This document shows positions 18,142 through 27,014 of a stretch of 64,000 nt of DNA, in pieces. The translations under genes and the position numbers were made by a program. The DNA is taken from the NCBI GenBank assembly GCA_019058365.1, contig JAHPZE010000010.1, forward strand, positions 62,001 through 126,000, written 5' to 3'. The stretch's first letter is position 1. Each line of letters starts with the position of its first letter. The notes under the pieces were generated by a model. That model was given only the letters and a program-made list of their open reading frames with translations. It was not told the origin of the DNA and did no database searches. Origin of the DNA: Promethearchaeota archaeon (GTDB lineage: Archaea > Asgardarchaeota > Lokiarchaeia > Sigyniarchaeales > SOKP01).

Positions 18142-19423
18142 TAAATTTCACTTTAAACATTTTTTATTATATTTTATTGAGCTTTAAATATTTCCCTATA
18201 GAGGTTAATATTTTTACAAAACGACTTTAGTCATAAATTCGCATAGTATCATTCTTAATGTATTGATTATAATTATTCCTTTATATCTTTATCAAAATCT
18301 TTTATTTTTTTCTTAATTAAATTAGTAAATTAAAAATAATGTTATTATCTCCATTAAAAAACGATGCTTTAGTTCCTATGATGGTTATGTTTATATATTT
18401 TCGAAAGAATGGAATGATAATAAATTGTAATCAGCAATATCGAGTCTTTGAAAATCTTCTCTTACCCCTAACGAACAATCTATTCAATTTCCTAATAAAT
18501 TATGTCTTTTTCCCATATATTATAGTTATAATCTTGTTCTTGGTGTTCCTCCCAACTTAATAGACACTCACTCTAATTTCCTTCAAATATATGAATCCAT
18601 ATAAGAATGTTATGATAGAGGGTTATCGTAACAAAAAATTTATATCATTTTATCAAGAAAAGAAGAAGAATAAAGAGTGAAGTTGTAATGGTGATTTTCA
18701 TATTAAGGAACAGTGTAATAAACTTCTTTCATTATATCAGAAAATAATGGTTATTTTACAAGCCAAATCTTAATAATTCTATAATTTCATTACTATTTAA
18801 AGAAAAATTCTACTAAATATTGATAAAATCAGTCCTTTAAGATGGTAACATGCAAAGAGTTGCATAAGGATTTGCTTGACGGGACAATAATGACTATTAG
18901 TCGCATTCATAAGTATTTTGTGATTGTTGAAAATATCTATAAAAAGAAGAGGAATTATGAACCGAGAAATAGTTATCGCTGGTGAATCAAAGAAAGAGAA
19001 AAAGACAGAGAAAAAAATGAATAACTGGAGAAGAATTAAGGAAGGAAACGATTATAGTTATAACATTAAATGAGAAAGAAATATTACAATTTTTATCAGA
19101 AATATTTGACAATCCTAAGTAAGCATTGTAATTATCGATTTTTATAGAGTTCTTTTGACATATTGCTTTAAAAAGATAACAAATTGCCGGTTAGGTAATA
19201 TTTTCTCTATCTTAAACCAATACATAATTTTTAAATTATAAGAATTCTCCAGATTTTATTCTTATAAATCACTAATTTTTTCTGAAGTGAAGTAAAATAA
19301 ATTTGCAGATTCAATTAATAGAATTAAAATTATGAAGAATTATAAGTTAAAATCGGTTTTAAGTAAATTTGAATTAATATATGGAGGAATTTACAGGTTA
19401 AAATGAGAATAATAAGAAAGGGA
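18142..19423. other. Long stretch with no intact gene
   Basis: Only scraps are seen. A 73-codon frame at 18339 is hydrophobic and lacks a ribosome binding site. A 47-codon frame at 18842 (MVTCKELHKDLLDGTIMTIS...) looks protein-like but ends abruptly at 18985. The region has the base composition of decayed DNA and ends in a structured RNA candidate. Confidence 0.4.
18184..18203. promoter_or_regulatory. Module dyad, degenerate copy upstream of AbrB A
   Basis: Only the half TTCCCTATAG is kept; the other arm has drifted. It holds the same place as the intact sites upstream of the AbrB-like genes B and C. Confidence 0.35.
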
Positions 19424-19543
19424 GACTCCTGCCAACAAGACGCAAAAACGCGTCGGAAAAACAATATAGGGTAAGGAGGGCGAAATCAGAGTGTAAGAAT
19501 TTACACTACCAAAAGACAAAAATCCAGGGTGTAGGCAGGAGTC
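19424..19543 (+). ncRNA. Candidate structured RNA (about 120 nt)
   Basis: A GC-richer island in very AT-rich DNA. GACTCCTGCC (19424-19433) pairs perfectly with GGCAGGAGTC (19534-19543). Inside are a hairpin GACGC/GCGTC (19439-19454, six-base loop) and a perfect 7-bp hairpin AGTGTAA/TTACACT with a GAAT tetraloop (19490-19507), itself flanked by GGTA/TACC. No reading frame fits. The strand is not fixed, since stems are symmetric; plus is assumed. It matches no riboswitch, snoRNA or SRP pattern I know. The next gene (19695) is on the other strand. Confidence 0.6.
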
Positions 19544-19694
19544 ATTGTTTTCTATATAGATTTAATATCTAGTTTACATGTTGCTATTATTGAAATTTAT
19601 GAAAGATATGTGATTTAGAGTTTATATACTAATTCATAATCGTATTAATGTTTGATTTAAAGCACCTTTAATAATAGATTTTTGTAATTTCGTT

Positions 19695-20084
19695 TTAAAT
19701 ACATTTAAAGTAACTATTTACTTCTCCTTTGACTGCCTTTTCTATATTTTTTACCAGTTTTTTATTATCAAAGGGTTTTTTTATAAAACTTATTGCCCCA
19801 ATCTCCTTGGTTATGTGTTCAATAGCCCAATCCGCACTTATAATTATAATTTTTGCTTTATTATTAATTTGTAATATTTCTTTAGTTGCTTCAAGTCCAT
19901 TTTTTAGCGGCATTTTATAATCCATGATGATGACATCTGGTTTTTTTGAAAATGATAGATATTTAATAACTGCTTCTTCTCCGTTCATTGCTTCATCTAA
20001 AATTTCAAACCCATTTGATTTTAATAATGAGTTGTAAAGTGTTAAAGTAGATAATTCATCCTCAACAAGAAATATGGTTGCCAT
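19695..20084 (-). CDS. Response-regulator receiver protein (CheY-like)
   Basis: A 129-residue single receiver domain. The acidic pocket is VEDE, the phosphoacceptor Asp is in IIMDYKMP, followed by an SAD block and the conserved Lys in SFIKKPF. No output domain. I take ATG 20084 because AGGGGAG lies just before it; a longer frame to 20144 has no such site. No histidine kinase is in the window, so its partner is elsewhere; the PAS proteins here lack kinase domains. Confidence 0.85.
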   Translation of the reverse strand: MATIFLVEDELSTLTLYNSLLKSNGFEILDEAMNGEEAVIKYLSFSKKPDVIIMDYKMPLKNGLEATKEILQINNKAKIIIISADWAIEHITKEIGAISFIKKPFDNKKLVKNIEKAVKGEVNSYFKCI

Positions 20085-20344
20085 TTTTCTCCCCTTATGA
20101 ATGAAGCTGAAAAAGTCTAGACCGTTGGAATAGTAGTTTTTCATCTTTTTATATTATATTTCACATTTTTTACGTGTGTTATATCCCAAATCCTAGACTC
20201 TAAAAATAATCACATGAAATTATATATTCTTTCCTCAACCAAAAGAAATCAATTTTTTTTATTAGACTATTGATTTTTTTGTCAAATAAAAAATAAGGCA
20301 CATTTATTTTAAAATATTTTCATGAGGAAATGGTTTTCACGAAT

Positions 20345-20670
20345 GTCCTGTGAAAAAATCGAAATTTATTTCAATAACTTTCTTAATTCTTTTATTAATA
20401 GAGTCTATTCTTTCAAGGGCTATTTCGAAACCATATTTGGATAAATATTGATTTTAAACTTTCAAAGAAATTATAGTTAAATATTCCCATATATTTTTTT
20501 TCGTTAGAAAATTGTTTATGTTAGCAAACCAATCTCTATTGTGATATATTTGAATTGGCGTGTTAGGTTTTTTATAAAAAATCTCTCCATAATTCGAATC
20601 TTTACTAAATAAAAATATACTTATAATAATCTCTTGGATATAATTTTTGTATTCCTAACGATATTTTTTT
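20345..20670 (-). pseudogene. Decayed hypothetical gene
   Basis: Across two frames the minus strand reads RKKISLGIQKLYPRDYYKYI, then SKDSNYGEIFYKKPNTPIQI, NRDWFANINNFLTKKNIWEY, a TAA, and GFEIALERIDSINKRIKKVI. One frameshift and one in-frame stop break it. The flow of residues is clearly that of an old protein; no family recognised. It lies downstream of the partial duplication at 20701-20960. Confidence 0.45.
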
Positions 20671-20700
20671 ACGATTAATCAATTTTACCCTCTTTTTTAT

Positions 20701-20817
20701 CTAATTTATGATAAAGCGTAGTTGTATGTGTTTTTCTCTCTCTTCTTTTGTATCTTCCCAATGCGTCTTAAGTTCTTTTTCTAAGGATACCATAAATTCA
20801 CTTTTCTTTTTTGTCAA
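20701..20817 (-). CDS. Small charged protein (38 aa), duplicate of the one at 26874
   Basis: TTG at 20817 follows an AAGGAGAAGG box. MTKKKSEFMVSLEKELKTHW is shared with the 46-residue protein at 26874-27014; the C-terminal end differs because the duplication breaks at about 20720. Likely a leftover of a copied gene cassette. Confidence 0.4.
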   Translation of the reverse strand: MTKKKSEFMVSLEKELKTHWEDTKEEREKHIQLRFIIN

Positions 20818-20960
20818 TTTCCTTCTCCTTTTTTTTATTTTACTTTATTTTTATTGAATCTGAATTCTTACCCATAATATCAAGAATTAAAGTAGAAATA
20901 GGGATTTGTGAAATCTGTTTTATGATAAAACGAAGTACCTCAGAATTAGATTCTATCCCT
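20720..20960. repeat. Partial duplication of 26916-27157 (about 241 bp)
   Basis: The two stretches differ at only a few positions. The copy cuts through two genes, so this is the derived, incomplete one. Confidence 0.8.
20840..20960 (-). pseudogene. 3' fragment of a ribbon-helix-helix-like gene (copy of 27037)
   Basis: SNSEVLRFIIKQISQIPIST, then LILDIMGKNSDSIKIK and stop, nearly identical to the end of the gene at 27037-27246. The 5' half is absent: homology stops at 20960 and unrelated sequence follows. Confidence 0.65.
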
Positions 20961-21146
20961 TCTATTTACAAAATCCCAAATGGGGTAATTTTGATCTCGT
21001 TATCCCTGTTGATGTTGAGGGAAGATAATAAAATTACCGTATCCAAAGCAAATATTAAATATTATATCCTTCCTGGAGGGATCCAAACATTTGATCCTAT
21101 TACTTTTTTTGAAGATCAGGACCTAATAATTTCTTCTATCAACTAA

Positions 21147-21463
21147 TTTTTCGCAGTTTTTTCTCTGTTTTTTTCATGAAGAAGCATAACATTCTAAGTA
21201 TTAAATAATAAAGAGTATCGGCCTCCTATTATTATGTTCCTACACATATTCTATTATTAATAGGAGTCTAAATAACAGTATCTAGAAAAAAACTTAATAG
21301 AAATTTTCAAAAGAACTTACAACCCTAACTCTCTCAATTTTCATCATTTTTCAAATGATTAAAATTGATCATTAGGTGACCAAAACTAATAAAAATACCC
21401 TTTCATTAAAAAATTACTTTATAAAATCTAGGTAATATAGAATTCTAATTTACAATAAAAATA
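21147..21463. other. Intergenic stretch, nothing recognised
   Basis: Stops in all frames and no clear promoter or repeat. Confidence 0.3.
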
Positions 21464-21769
21464 TTAACCAAACTTTCTCCGTACATCCCATAGATCAAGA
21501 GCTTCTTTTAAATCCTCATATTGTTTCGGTTCAAGATGACCTTGTAATTCAAATAATAAACTTTGTATTAAAACTACTAATGATAACATTAGCCGACTGT
21601 CTATATTATGCATTTCAGCCTCCATAGAATCATAAATATTTGGGAAAAGTGTCTTATAGTTTTGCTTTATTTTTGATAATAATAGACTCTTAATTGTTGA
21701 ATTCATCATTTCTGAATGTACGTGTTTAAGATATTGTTTTAATAATGCTAAAAAATCAAATTTGTCCAT
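21464..21769 (-). CDS. Small helical hypothetical protein (101 aa)
   Basis: ATG 21769 follows GAGGTGG at five bases; a GTG nine bases earlier is less likely. The product is helical (FDFLALLKQYLKHVHSEMMN ... YEDLKEALDLWDVRRKFG), with no membrane segment. Family unknown. It lies 80 bases downstream of the membrane-anchored protein gene at 21851, on the same strand. Confidence 0.5.
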   Translation of the reverse strand: MDKFDFLALLKQYLKHVHSEMMNSTIKSLLLSKIKQNYKTLFPNIYDSMEAEMHNIDSRLMLSLVVLIQSLLFELQGHLEPKQYEDLKEALDLWDVRRKFG

Positions 21770-21850
21770 AATTTCCACCTCATTTTATTATTATATTTAT
21801 ATTTATAAACTAACTTAGTATAATGCGTTTTTTTTAAAAAAATAAAAAAA

Positions 21851-22798
21851 TTATTTTATTGGTGCCCCATATTTGGGGCAAAAAGCACTAATTTTGTCTA
21901 AAATCTCAACTCCACATGAGGAGCAATAAGTAATTTTTACCAATTCTTTTTCTTGTAATTTAACAGATTTGTCTTTAACAGGTGTATCTTTTTCAATCGA
22001 TATAATTTCATTTGGAGTTCGTTTTCGGTATCTATAAATGAGAGCTATTGCAACAACTGAAGCAACACCTATAGAAGAAAAAATTAATAACCACCAAAAT
22101 AATTGTACTCCAGAATTATCTGAATTACTAAGTGGTTCAATTTCGATAGTGAAGTAATCGCTAAATGTATAAATTGAATCATCGTAATAATCAGAGAGTT
22201 TAATTCGATAATTACTTCCATCATATGTATCACTTGAACTGAGATACCAAGAATAAGAGCCATCGTTATATTCCATAGTATCTATTACTTCTGAGAAAAT
22301 AGCTCCTTTATATAATTCTATTCGCACATAATTTATATTCCCTGTTGTAGACCACGAGATTTCATTATACCCATTATCAAAAGTATCTGTACTCTTTGGA
22401 CTATATATTATAATACTCTTCGCATAAGTTATATCAAAGCTTATTTCAACAGTTTTTGAAGTAATAAGTGAGAATGTATTAGAAAAGTAAACTTTAAAAT
22501 CATCATCATAAGGAGCATTAAAATGTATCGTTCCAGATATAACTCTACCATAATTTTCAATTGTGTCTCCATTAGAATTTTTAATATAAAGATCAATATC
22601 TTTATTTCCTCCCGCAATTACTTCAAATTCAATTGTTAAAATGTCCCCTGCATTTAGATTGAACATGAAATAGAGATAACTTCCTGGGGGAATTGTCTCA
22701 GTATAATCAGGATCATCTATACCAATAGCTGAAATAATAAATGATGAACTAAATCCTAAAACCATTGCCAATGTTAAGATTATATTTTTCTTTTTCAT
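21851..22798 (-). CDS. Membrane-anchored protein with GOLD/Kre9-like extracellular part and zinc-ribbon tail
   Basis: Signal peptide (residues 1-25), then residues 35-130 with YFMFNLNAGDILTIEFEV and FNAPYDDDFKVYFSN, the pattern of GOLD (emp24-like) or PPC beta-sandwiches. Residues 130-225 (IYSPKSTDTFDNGYNEISWS ... FSDYFTIE) fit the Kre9/Knh1 domain. A membrane helix (about 232-254) is followed by a basic stop and a zinc ribbon CSSC...CPKYG. The last ligand Cys is Tyr, so metal binding may be lost. GOLD-like modules are common in Asgard genomes. It starts 16 bases after the gene at 22814, forming an operon. Confidence 0.7.
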   Translation of the reverse strand: MKKKNIILTLAMVLGFSSSFIISAIGIDDPDYTETIPPGSYLYFMFNLNAGDILTIEFEVIAGGNKDIDLYIKNSNGDTIENYGRVISGTIHFNAPYDDDFKVYFSNTFSLITSKTVEISFDITYAKSIIIYSPKSTDTFDNGYNEISWSTTGNINYVRIELYKGAIFSEVIDTMEYNDGSYSWYLSSSDTYDGSNYRIKLSDYYDDSIYTFSDYFTIEIEPLSNSDNSGVQLFWWLLIFSSIGVASVVAIALIYRYRKRTPNEIISIEKDTPVKDKSVKLQEKELVKITYCSSCGVEILDKISAFCPKYGAPIK

Positions 22799-22813
22799 AT
22801 CTTGATTTTTAAA

Positions 22814-24334
22814 TTAAAAATAAATATATTTTTTAATTTTAGTAATTAGACTAATTATTGAGAGAAACGATACAAGACCAAGCAATAATAATGGATATCC
22901 TATAATAACAGGTACCCTATTACCTCCAGGAGGAGGATAAGCAATATGTAAAATATTACTCCATTCTCCAATATTAGCATCTTCATTAGGATCTATTCCT
23001 ATAGTATCTCTTGCTCTTATTTTATAATAATAATTTCCATATTCCATTTCAGTAAATTCCAATGACGTATAAGAAGATGTATTTGATTCTAACACCCAAT
23101 ATGTATCATAAATAGTGAAATTTTCTGATTCTGAAACTATCAACTCATAATCTTGAATCCCATTTAAATCTTCAGAATTCCACCATGTTACATACCAATT
23201 ATCGACTGTATATATTGTTTCATTAATTAAACCCATCCATTCAATTTTCTCGGGAGGGTCACAATCTCTTCCATTTATTATGAATAATCCATTAGTATCT
23301 CCCCAATAAACACCTAACTTATCATCTCTAAATTGCATATTTTGGGATTCTATTTTATCAGACCACATATTACCATTGGCTTCTGAAACTTTTGAATAGT
23401 AATGTATATCTGGGGAGCTATAATAATAGCTATAACGATAGATCATTGATGAACTACTCCAATAACCCCTTTCTAAAAAATAAATGTAATTTGCTGTACA
23501 CCATACATCTTTAGGATAATCAAGATTTAAATAAATATAATCCACTAAAGTATTAGTATAGTCATACTGTACGATTTTTCCATCAGCATCATAATCATAA
23601 TCATCATCCTGAGCATAAATAATATATTCTCGGCTAGTATCTAAAAAAGCACTTGTAATTCCAACATCGAAAATCATCGTTTTTATACTATCTGTTAAAG
23701 TATCATATAGATGAATTTCCGTAGAATTATAATATAAAACATATCTTTCACTATATTGAACATCAATTACACCAAAAAAATCGGGACCAATATTTTCAAT
23801 TATTTTATCATTTGAATTCCAGTAAAAAACATTGCTTGCTGTCCTCCATGCTAAATCAATTCTTTCCCAACCAGGAATTTTAAAATATTCGACAGATAAT
23901 TTTTGTGGTATCCAAGTAGAGGATACAACTTTTTGATATGTTAAAATAGATGTATTAAATTTCATAATAGCATTATTATATTCTACTGTTGCTAAAAATA
24001 TCAAATCTCCCTTGGGATCATAAACAGCATCAATATCGCAAACAACTCCAAGATTTCCCCTTACCAATAAAGGAGTAAATGGTTGACTATTTAGATTAAC
24101 TCTATATATCGAACCATTATTAGTTGCGTTATAAAAATATAAATTATCATAACAAAGCTTGAAAATCCCATCTTTAGTTCCAGGTATATTCACTCCATAA
24201 CTAATTCCATTAAAACTATTTGAATAAAGATCATTTTCATTGATCGTTTGAATCTCTTTTGGTTTATTAATATTAAAGCATATAGATAATGATAAAACTA
24301 ATATTAACATTAAAATAATCTTTTTAAACCTCAT
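22814..24334 (-). CDS. Large surface protein: signal peptide, propeller-like repeats, FN3 domain, C-terminal membrane anchor
   Basis: A 506-residue protein: signal sequence (FKKIILMLILVLSLSICFNI), about 330 residues of strand-rich repeats with Tyr/Asp runs (IYRVNLNSQPFTPL, IYFLERGYWS) that resemble a beta-propeller, an FN3-like domain at residues 370-465 (WNSEDLNGIQDYELIVSESE ... YYYKIRARDTIG), a Pro/Gly linker and a C-terminal helix with a KIKK end. The membrane topology places the domains outside the cell. The shared dyad at 24398 lies 64 bases upstream, with a TATA-like box behind it, so it may join the GTPase/PAS/AbrB regulon. Confidence 0.65.
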   Translation of the reverse strand: MRFKKIILMLILVLSLSICFNINKPKEIQTINENDLYSNSFNGISYGVNIPGTKDGIFKLCYDNLYFYNATNNGSIYRVNLNSQPFTPLLVRGNLGVVCDIDAVYDPKGDLIFLATVEYNNAIMKFNTSILTYQKVVSSTWIPQKLSVEYFKIPGWERIDLAWRTASNVFYWNSNDKIIENIGPDFFGVIDVQYSERYVLYYNSTEIHLYDTLTDSIKTMIFDVGITSAFLDTSREYIIYAQDDDYDYDADGKIVQYDYTNTLVDYIYLNLDYPKDVWCTANYIYFLERGYWSSSSMIYRYSYYYSSPDIHYYSKVSEANGNMWSDKIESQNMQFRDDKLGVYWGDTNGLFIINGRDCDPPEKIEWMGLINETIYTVDNWYVTWWNSEDLNGIQDYELIVSESENFTIYDTYWVLESNTSSYTSLEFTEMEYGNYYYKIRARDTIGIDPNEDANIGEWSNILHIAYPPPGGNRVPVIIGYPLLLLGLVSFLSIISLITKIKKYIYF

Positions 24335-24397
24335 TTTTTACCTTTTTTGTCTAGAATTTTCAAATTTAAATATTTTTATAATATTTTTTATAAGGGA

Positions 24398-24417
24398 TTC
24401 TATAAAAAACTCTATAT
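24398..24417. promoter_or_regulatory. Module dyad, site 2 (upstream of the surface protein operon)
   Basis: TTCTATAAAAAACTCTATAT. On the minus strand a BRE/TATA-like AAAGATTTATA (24441-24451) lies 24 bases behind it, so the site covers the expected transcription start of the operon at 24334. Confidence 0.65.
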
Positions 24418-24533
24418 AACTATCTAGTCCTCCAACAAAATATAAATCTTTACTTTTGTTCTCATCTTTTATAGAACTTTAAAAAATTGAAAAAGTAGGT
24501 CCTATCTCTTAAACTTGTCATTAAATTTAAATT

Positions 24534-24716
24534 CTAATTTATATTTATAAAAGAATTTCTCCATTTTTCTCTATCCACCACTTCTTCTTCATTTACAATT
24601 TGTACAGGATGACCGGAATGTGATGAATCAAATATTTTCAACTGATTTTGATTGATATAATCATTTTCAATGATAGGTACATATTCATGACACTTGAAAC
24701 ATACTTTTAGTTTTAT
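24534..24716 (-). CDS. Small zinc-binding-like protein (60 aa), apparent ATA start
   Basis: The frame reads IKLKVCFKCHEYVPIIENDY ... IFDSSHSGHPVQIVNEEEVV. C-x2-C and H-x2-H could bind one zinc. There is no in-frame ATG, GTG or TTG before the zinc motif; the first codon after a TAA is ATA at 24716, six bases after GGACGTG. It is either ATA-started or has lost its ATG by one change. It lies between the GTPase B gene and the surface-protein operon, all on the minus strand. Confidence 0.5.
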   Translation of the reverse strand: MKLKVCFKCHEYVPIIENDYINQNQLKIFDSSHSGHPVQIVNEEEVVDREKWRNSFININ

Positions 24717-24800
24717 TTAATACACGTCCTTTAGATTTAATTACTAATTTGATTTTGTACTAATTTTTAATTGGCCAGTATTAACAATTAAATTATAGTT

Positions 24801-25337
24801 CTAAATATAACCTCCAGAGTCCATCATTATTCTCGATAAAAATTTAAAAATTGTTTCAACATTTTCTCCAGTTTTAGAAGAACATTCAAAATGTTTAATG
24901 AATTTCAATTTTCTTGCTATTATCTTTGCTTTTCTTTGAGAAATTATTCTCTGTTCTTGGAGATCCATCTTTCCTCCAACTAGCAATAATGGAATTTTCT
25001 TTTCATCCTTGAATAAACTTTGTTTAAATATGGTAATCCAATTCTTTATATTCATTATACTTGAATAATTAGTGATATCATACATCAAAATACCACCAGA
25101 TGCGCCTCCAGTAAAAGAAGGGAAAAGAAACTTAAATTGAGGGTCACTCCTAAAAATCCAAATTTGAAGAGTAATTTTAACTGAATTTATGGTTAACTCT
25201 TTAATTGCAATATCTATACAGGTAGGTGGTTTTGTGTCTTTATTGAATATCTTATGAATCGCTTTTTGAATGAATGAGGTTTTTCCAACATTATTATCTC
25301 CAAAAAGACATATTTTGAAAATTAGATCTCTGCTAAT
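24801..25337 (-). CDS. Ras/Rab-like small GTPase with altered G3 (module B), apparent ATT start
   Basis: Paralogue of the gene at 16495: FKICLFGDNNVGKTSFIQ (G1), CIDIAIKEL, WIFRSDPQF in place of WDxxGQE (G3), MYDITNYSS, GGKMDL (G4), ECSSKTGEN (G5). The frame is open only from ATT at 25337, which lies six bases after AAGGTG; upstream codons are stopped by TAA at 25338-25340. The first usual start codon (TTG 25088) would remove G1 to G3, so either ATT is used or the gene is a very young pseudogene. Site 3 lies upstream at 25460. Confidence 0.65.
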   Translation of the reverse strand: MSRDLIFKICLFGDNNVGKTSFIQKAIHKIFNKDTKPPTCIDIAIKELTINSVKITLQIWIFRSDPQFKFLFPSFTGGASGGILMYDITNYSSIMNIKNWITIFKQSLFKDEKKIPLLLVGGKMDLQEQRIISQRKAKIIARKLKFIKHFECSSKTGENVETIFKFLSRIMMDSGGYI

Positions 25338-25459
25338 TTATAACACCTTATTAAGTTAAATTCTTTCTATATCTTAATCAAAAAGAACAGGAGAATTTAA
25401 TTTTAAACTATTACCCTTGCTTTCCCTTTATTATCACTTCAAAGTGATATTATAGAATA

Positions 25460-25479
25460 TTCTATAAGGAACCCTATAT
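25460..25479. promoter_or_regulatory. Module dyad, site 3 (between GTPase B and PAS B)
   Basis: TTCTATAAGGAACCCTATAT. A TATA-like ATTTAAATC on the minus strand lies about 22 bases behind it, as at sites 1 and 2. Confidence 0.65.
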
Positions 25480-25636
25480 AAAAATATAAAAAGAGATAGA
25501 TTTAAATTTTTGTTTTTGTTCGTAAAGTGAGAACAACTTATAATTCTACAAAAATATATAAAACCACTTAAAAAATTATATTATTAGAGAAAATTTTAGA
25601 CAAAATATCGCGTAAGAATATTTCAGAGTATAAACC

Positions 25637-26176
25637 ATGTCAGAAATCAAAGAAAATGAAGATTTTAGTACGAAATTAAAGGATGAGCAGTTTCTATATT
25701 TTGCAGATAATTCTAATCTGGGAATTCTGATAATTCAACAAGGCTATATAAAATATTATAATCACAAATTTCCAGAAAGTTTTGGCTATTCTCCAGAAGA
25801 GATCTCGCAATGGAAAAAGAGAGAATTTTTCAAAATAATCCATCCTGACGATCTAAATCAATTATTACAAAATCTTAATATTGAGGATGATAAGATGGTA
25901 TCTTTTCGATTTAGAGCAATAACTAAATCACAGAGAATTGTTAACATAGAAGTTTATCTCTGTATAATACGATACAATAATGCAAGAGCCTATTTAATAA
26001 GCACTTCATCATTAGATGAAATCTCTACAGAAGAAGCATATCTTCCAAAAAAAATAACGATAAATAAAAAGACAAAAATTATATTAGATTATCATTCAAA
26101 TGTAGTTAAACTGTTAGATGACAATAATATAGCTTTTGAAATCATTAGAAATTGCTCATATCGAGAAGAACAATAA
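25637..26176 (+). CDS. PAS-domain protein (module B, 179 aa)
   Basis: Paralogue of 17405: FLYFADNSNLGILIIQQGYI, SFGYSPEEISQWKKREFF, IIHPDDLNQLL, and the tail ending in CSYREEQ. Single PAS domain, no output domain. Divergent from GTPase B and tail-to-tail with AbrB-like B, one base between the stops. The strong conservation of the SYREE tail across three copies suggests a docking site, perhaps for the AbrB-like partner. Confidence 0.8.
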   Translation: MSEIKENEDFSTKLKDEQFLYFADNSNLGILIIQQGYIKYYNHKFPESFGYSPEEISQWKKREFFKIIHPDDLNQLLQNLNIEDDKMVSFRFRAITKSQRIVNIEVYLCIIRYNNARAYLISTSSLDEISTEEAYLPKKITINKKTKIILDYHSNVVKLLDDNNIAFEIIRNCSYREEQ

Positions 26177-26177
26177 G

Positions 26178-26360
26178 TTAATTTTCTGACCTCTTATTTG
26201 AGACTTCTTCGAAATGTACATTGTATATTTTAGTAAGATCAAGAACTTTATGCTTAATTAATGCTCTAGGGATATATACGATTGTATCTGGTCCCATTGA
26301 AGATAATTTTACATTTTCTAATGTAAAGATTTTCTTCTCTTTTCTCATAAGGTATCGCAT
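26178..26360 (-). CDS. Small AbrB/SpoVT-like protein (module B)
   Basis: 60 residues: KIFTLENVKLSSMGPDTIVY, then IPRALIKHKVLDLTKIYNVH and FEEVS. Same family as 17944 and 30021, with a shorter acidic tail. The upstream minus-strand promoter element and dyad (26429) are intact. Convergent with PAS B. Confidence 0.6.
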   Translation of the reverse strand: MRYLMRKEKKIFTLENVKLSSMGPDTIVYIPRALIKHKVLDLTKIYNVHFEEVSNKRSEN

Positions 26361-26428
26361 TAAATTTGACTTTAAATATTTTACATTATATTTTATTGAA
26401 CTTTAAATATTTGTATTAAAATAAAAAT

Positions 26429-26448
26429 TTATAGAGTTCCCTATAGAA
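26429..26448. promoter_or_regulatory. Module dyad, site 5 (upstream of AbrB B)
   Basis: On the minus strand TTCTATAGGGAACTCTATAA, 69 bases before the AbrB-like start. A TATAAATTTT runs out of its right arm and may be the TATA box, so binding would compete with TBP. Confidence 0.65.
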
Positions 26449-26730
26449 TGAACTTTTATTTCCAATAGTATTTATTCCTATCTCAGATCCATCACACCAT
26501 AGTATATGTTTTCTGATTTAGTGAAGTATTAAATAGTATTTTTCAATTTTTAATTATGGAACTAATAATTTGACAAAAGCATCAATATAGGTGTAGAATT
26601 ATATTAATAGAAATTGAATTTCCTAAAAAAATTTTCTATGGCAACAATCGAAAAAATAGAGAAAGAAAACAAGACGGATATTATTATTATATAAAAAAAA
26701 TAGTTTTATTTTTCATTTATTCTACCTCTT

Positions 26731-26877
26731 TTAACTAACTAGTTCTAATTTATCTATAATTTCTATTTTATTTCCTTTCCCATCAATTTTATATCTTCTT
26801 AATCCTTTTGGACTTTTCCCTTTTGAATAATCTATTAGCATTTTAATAAAACGTTTAAATTCCTTTTCTTCTTTCAT
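26731..26877 (-). CDS. Small basic protein (48 aa), third gene of RHH cassette
   Basis: ATG 26877 overlaps the TGA of the preceding gene as ATGA. Product MKEEKEFKRFIKMLIDYSKG ... KGLRRYKIDGKGNKIEIIDK. Translational coupling supports it as a real gene. Function unknown. Confidence 0.5.
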   Translation of the reverse strand: MKEEKEFKRFIKMLIDYSKGKSPKGLRRYKIDGKGNKIEIIDKLELVS

Positions 26878-27014
26878 TTCAATTTACTCTTTTCATTTGA
26901 TTTTTGAAGAAGTTTAGCTGTATGGGTTTTTTCTCTTTCTTCTTTTGTTTCTTCCCAATGCGTCTTAAGTTCTTTTTCTAAGGATACCATAAATTCACTT
27001 TTCTTTTTTGTCAA
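26874..27014 (-). CDS. Small charged helical protein (46 aa), second gene of RHH cassette
   Basis: TTG 27014 follows AAGGAGAAGG. MTKKKSEFMVSLEKELKTHW, then EETKEEREKTHTAKLL. It ends in ATGA shared with the next gene and begins 22 bases after the ribbon-helix-helix-like gene. A partial copy is at 20701. Function unknown; plasmid-like cassette by layout. Confidence 0.5.
   Translation of the reverse strand: MTKKKSEFMVSLEKELKTHWEETKEEREKTHTAKLLQKSNEKSKLK

Noticed and set aside
18339-18560. A 73-codon hydrophobic plus frame
   Set aside because: No ribosome binding site, composition like AT-rich noncoding DNA read as Phe/Leu/Ile.
20811-21146. A 111-codon plus-strand frame
   Set aside because: Its first part is antisense to the duplicated RHH fragment and small protein gene; no ribosome binding site.
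26598-26735. Small ATT-started frame (LIEIEFPKKIF...) related to 30330
   Set aside because: Only the first eleven residues resemble the relative; the rest is low complexity, so it is at best a remnant.
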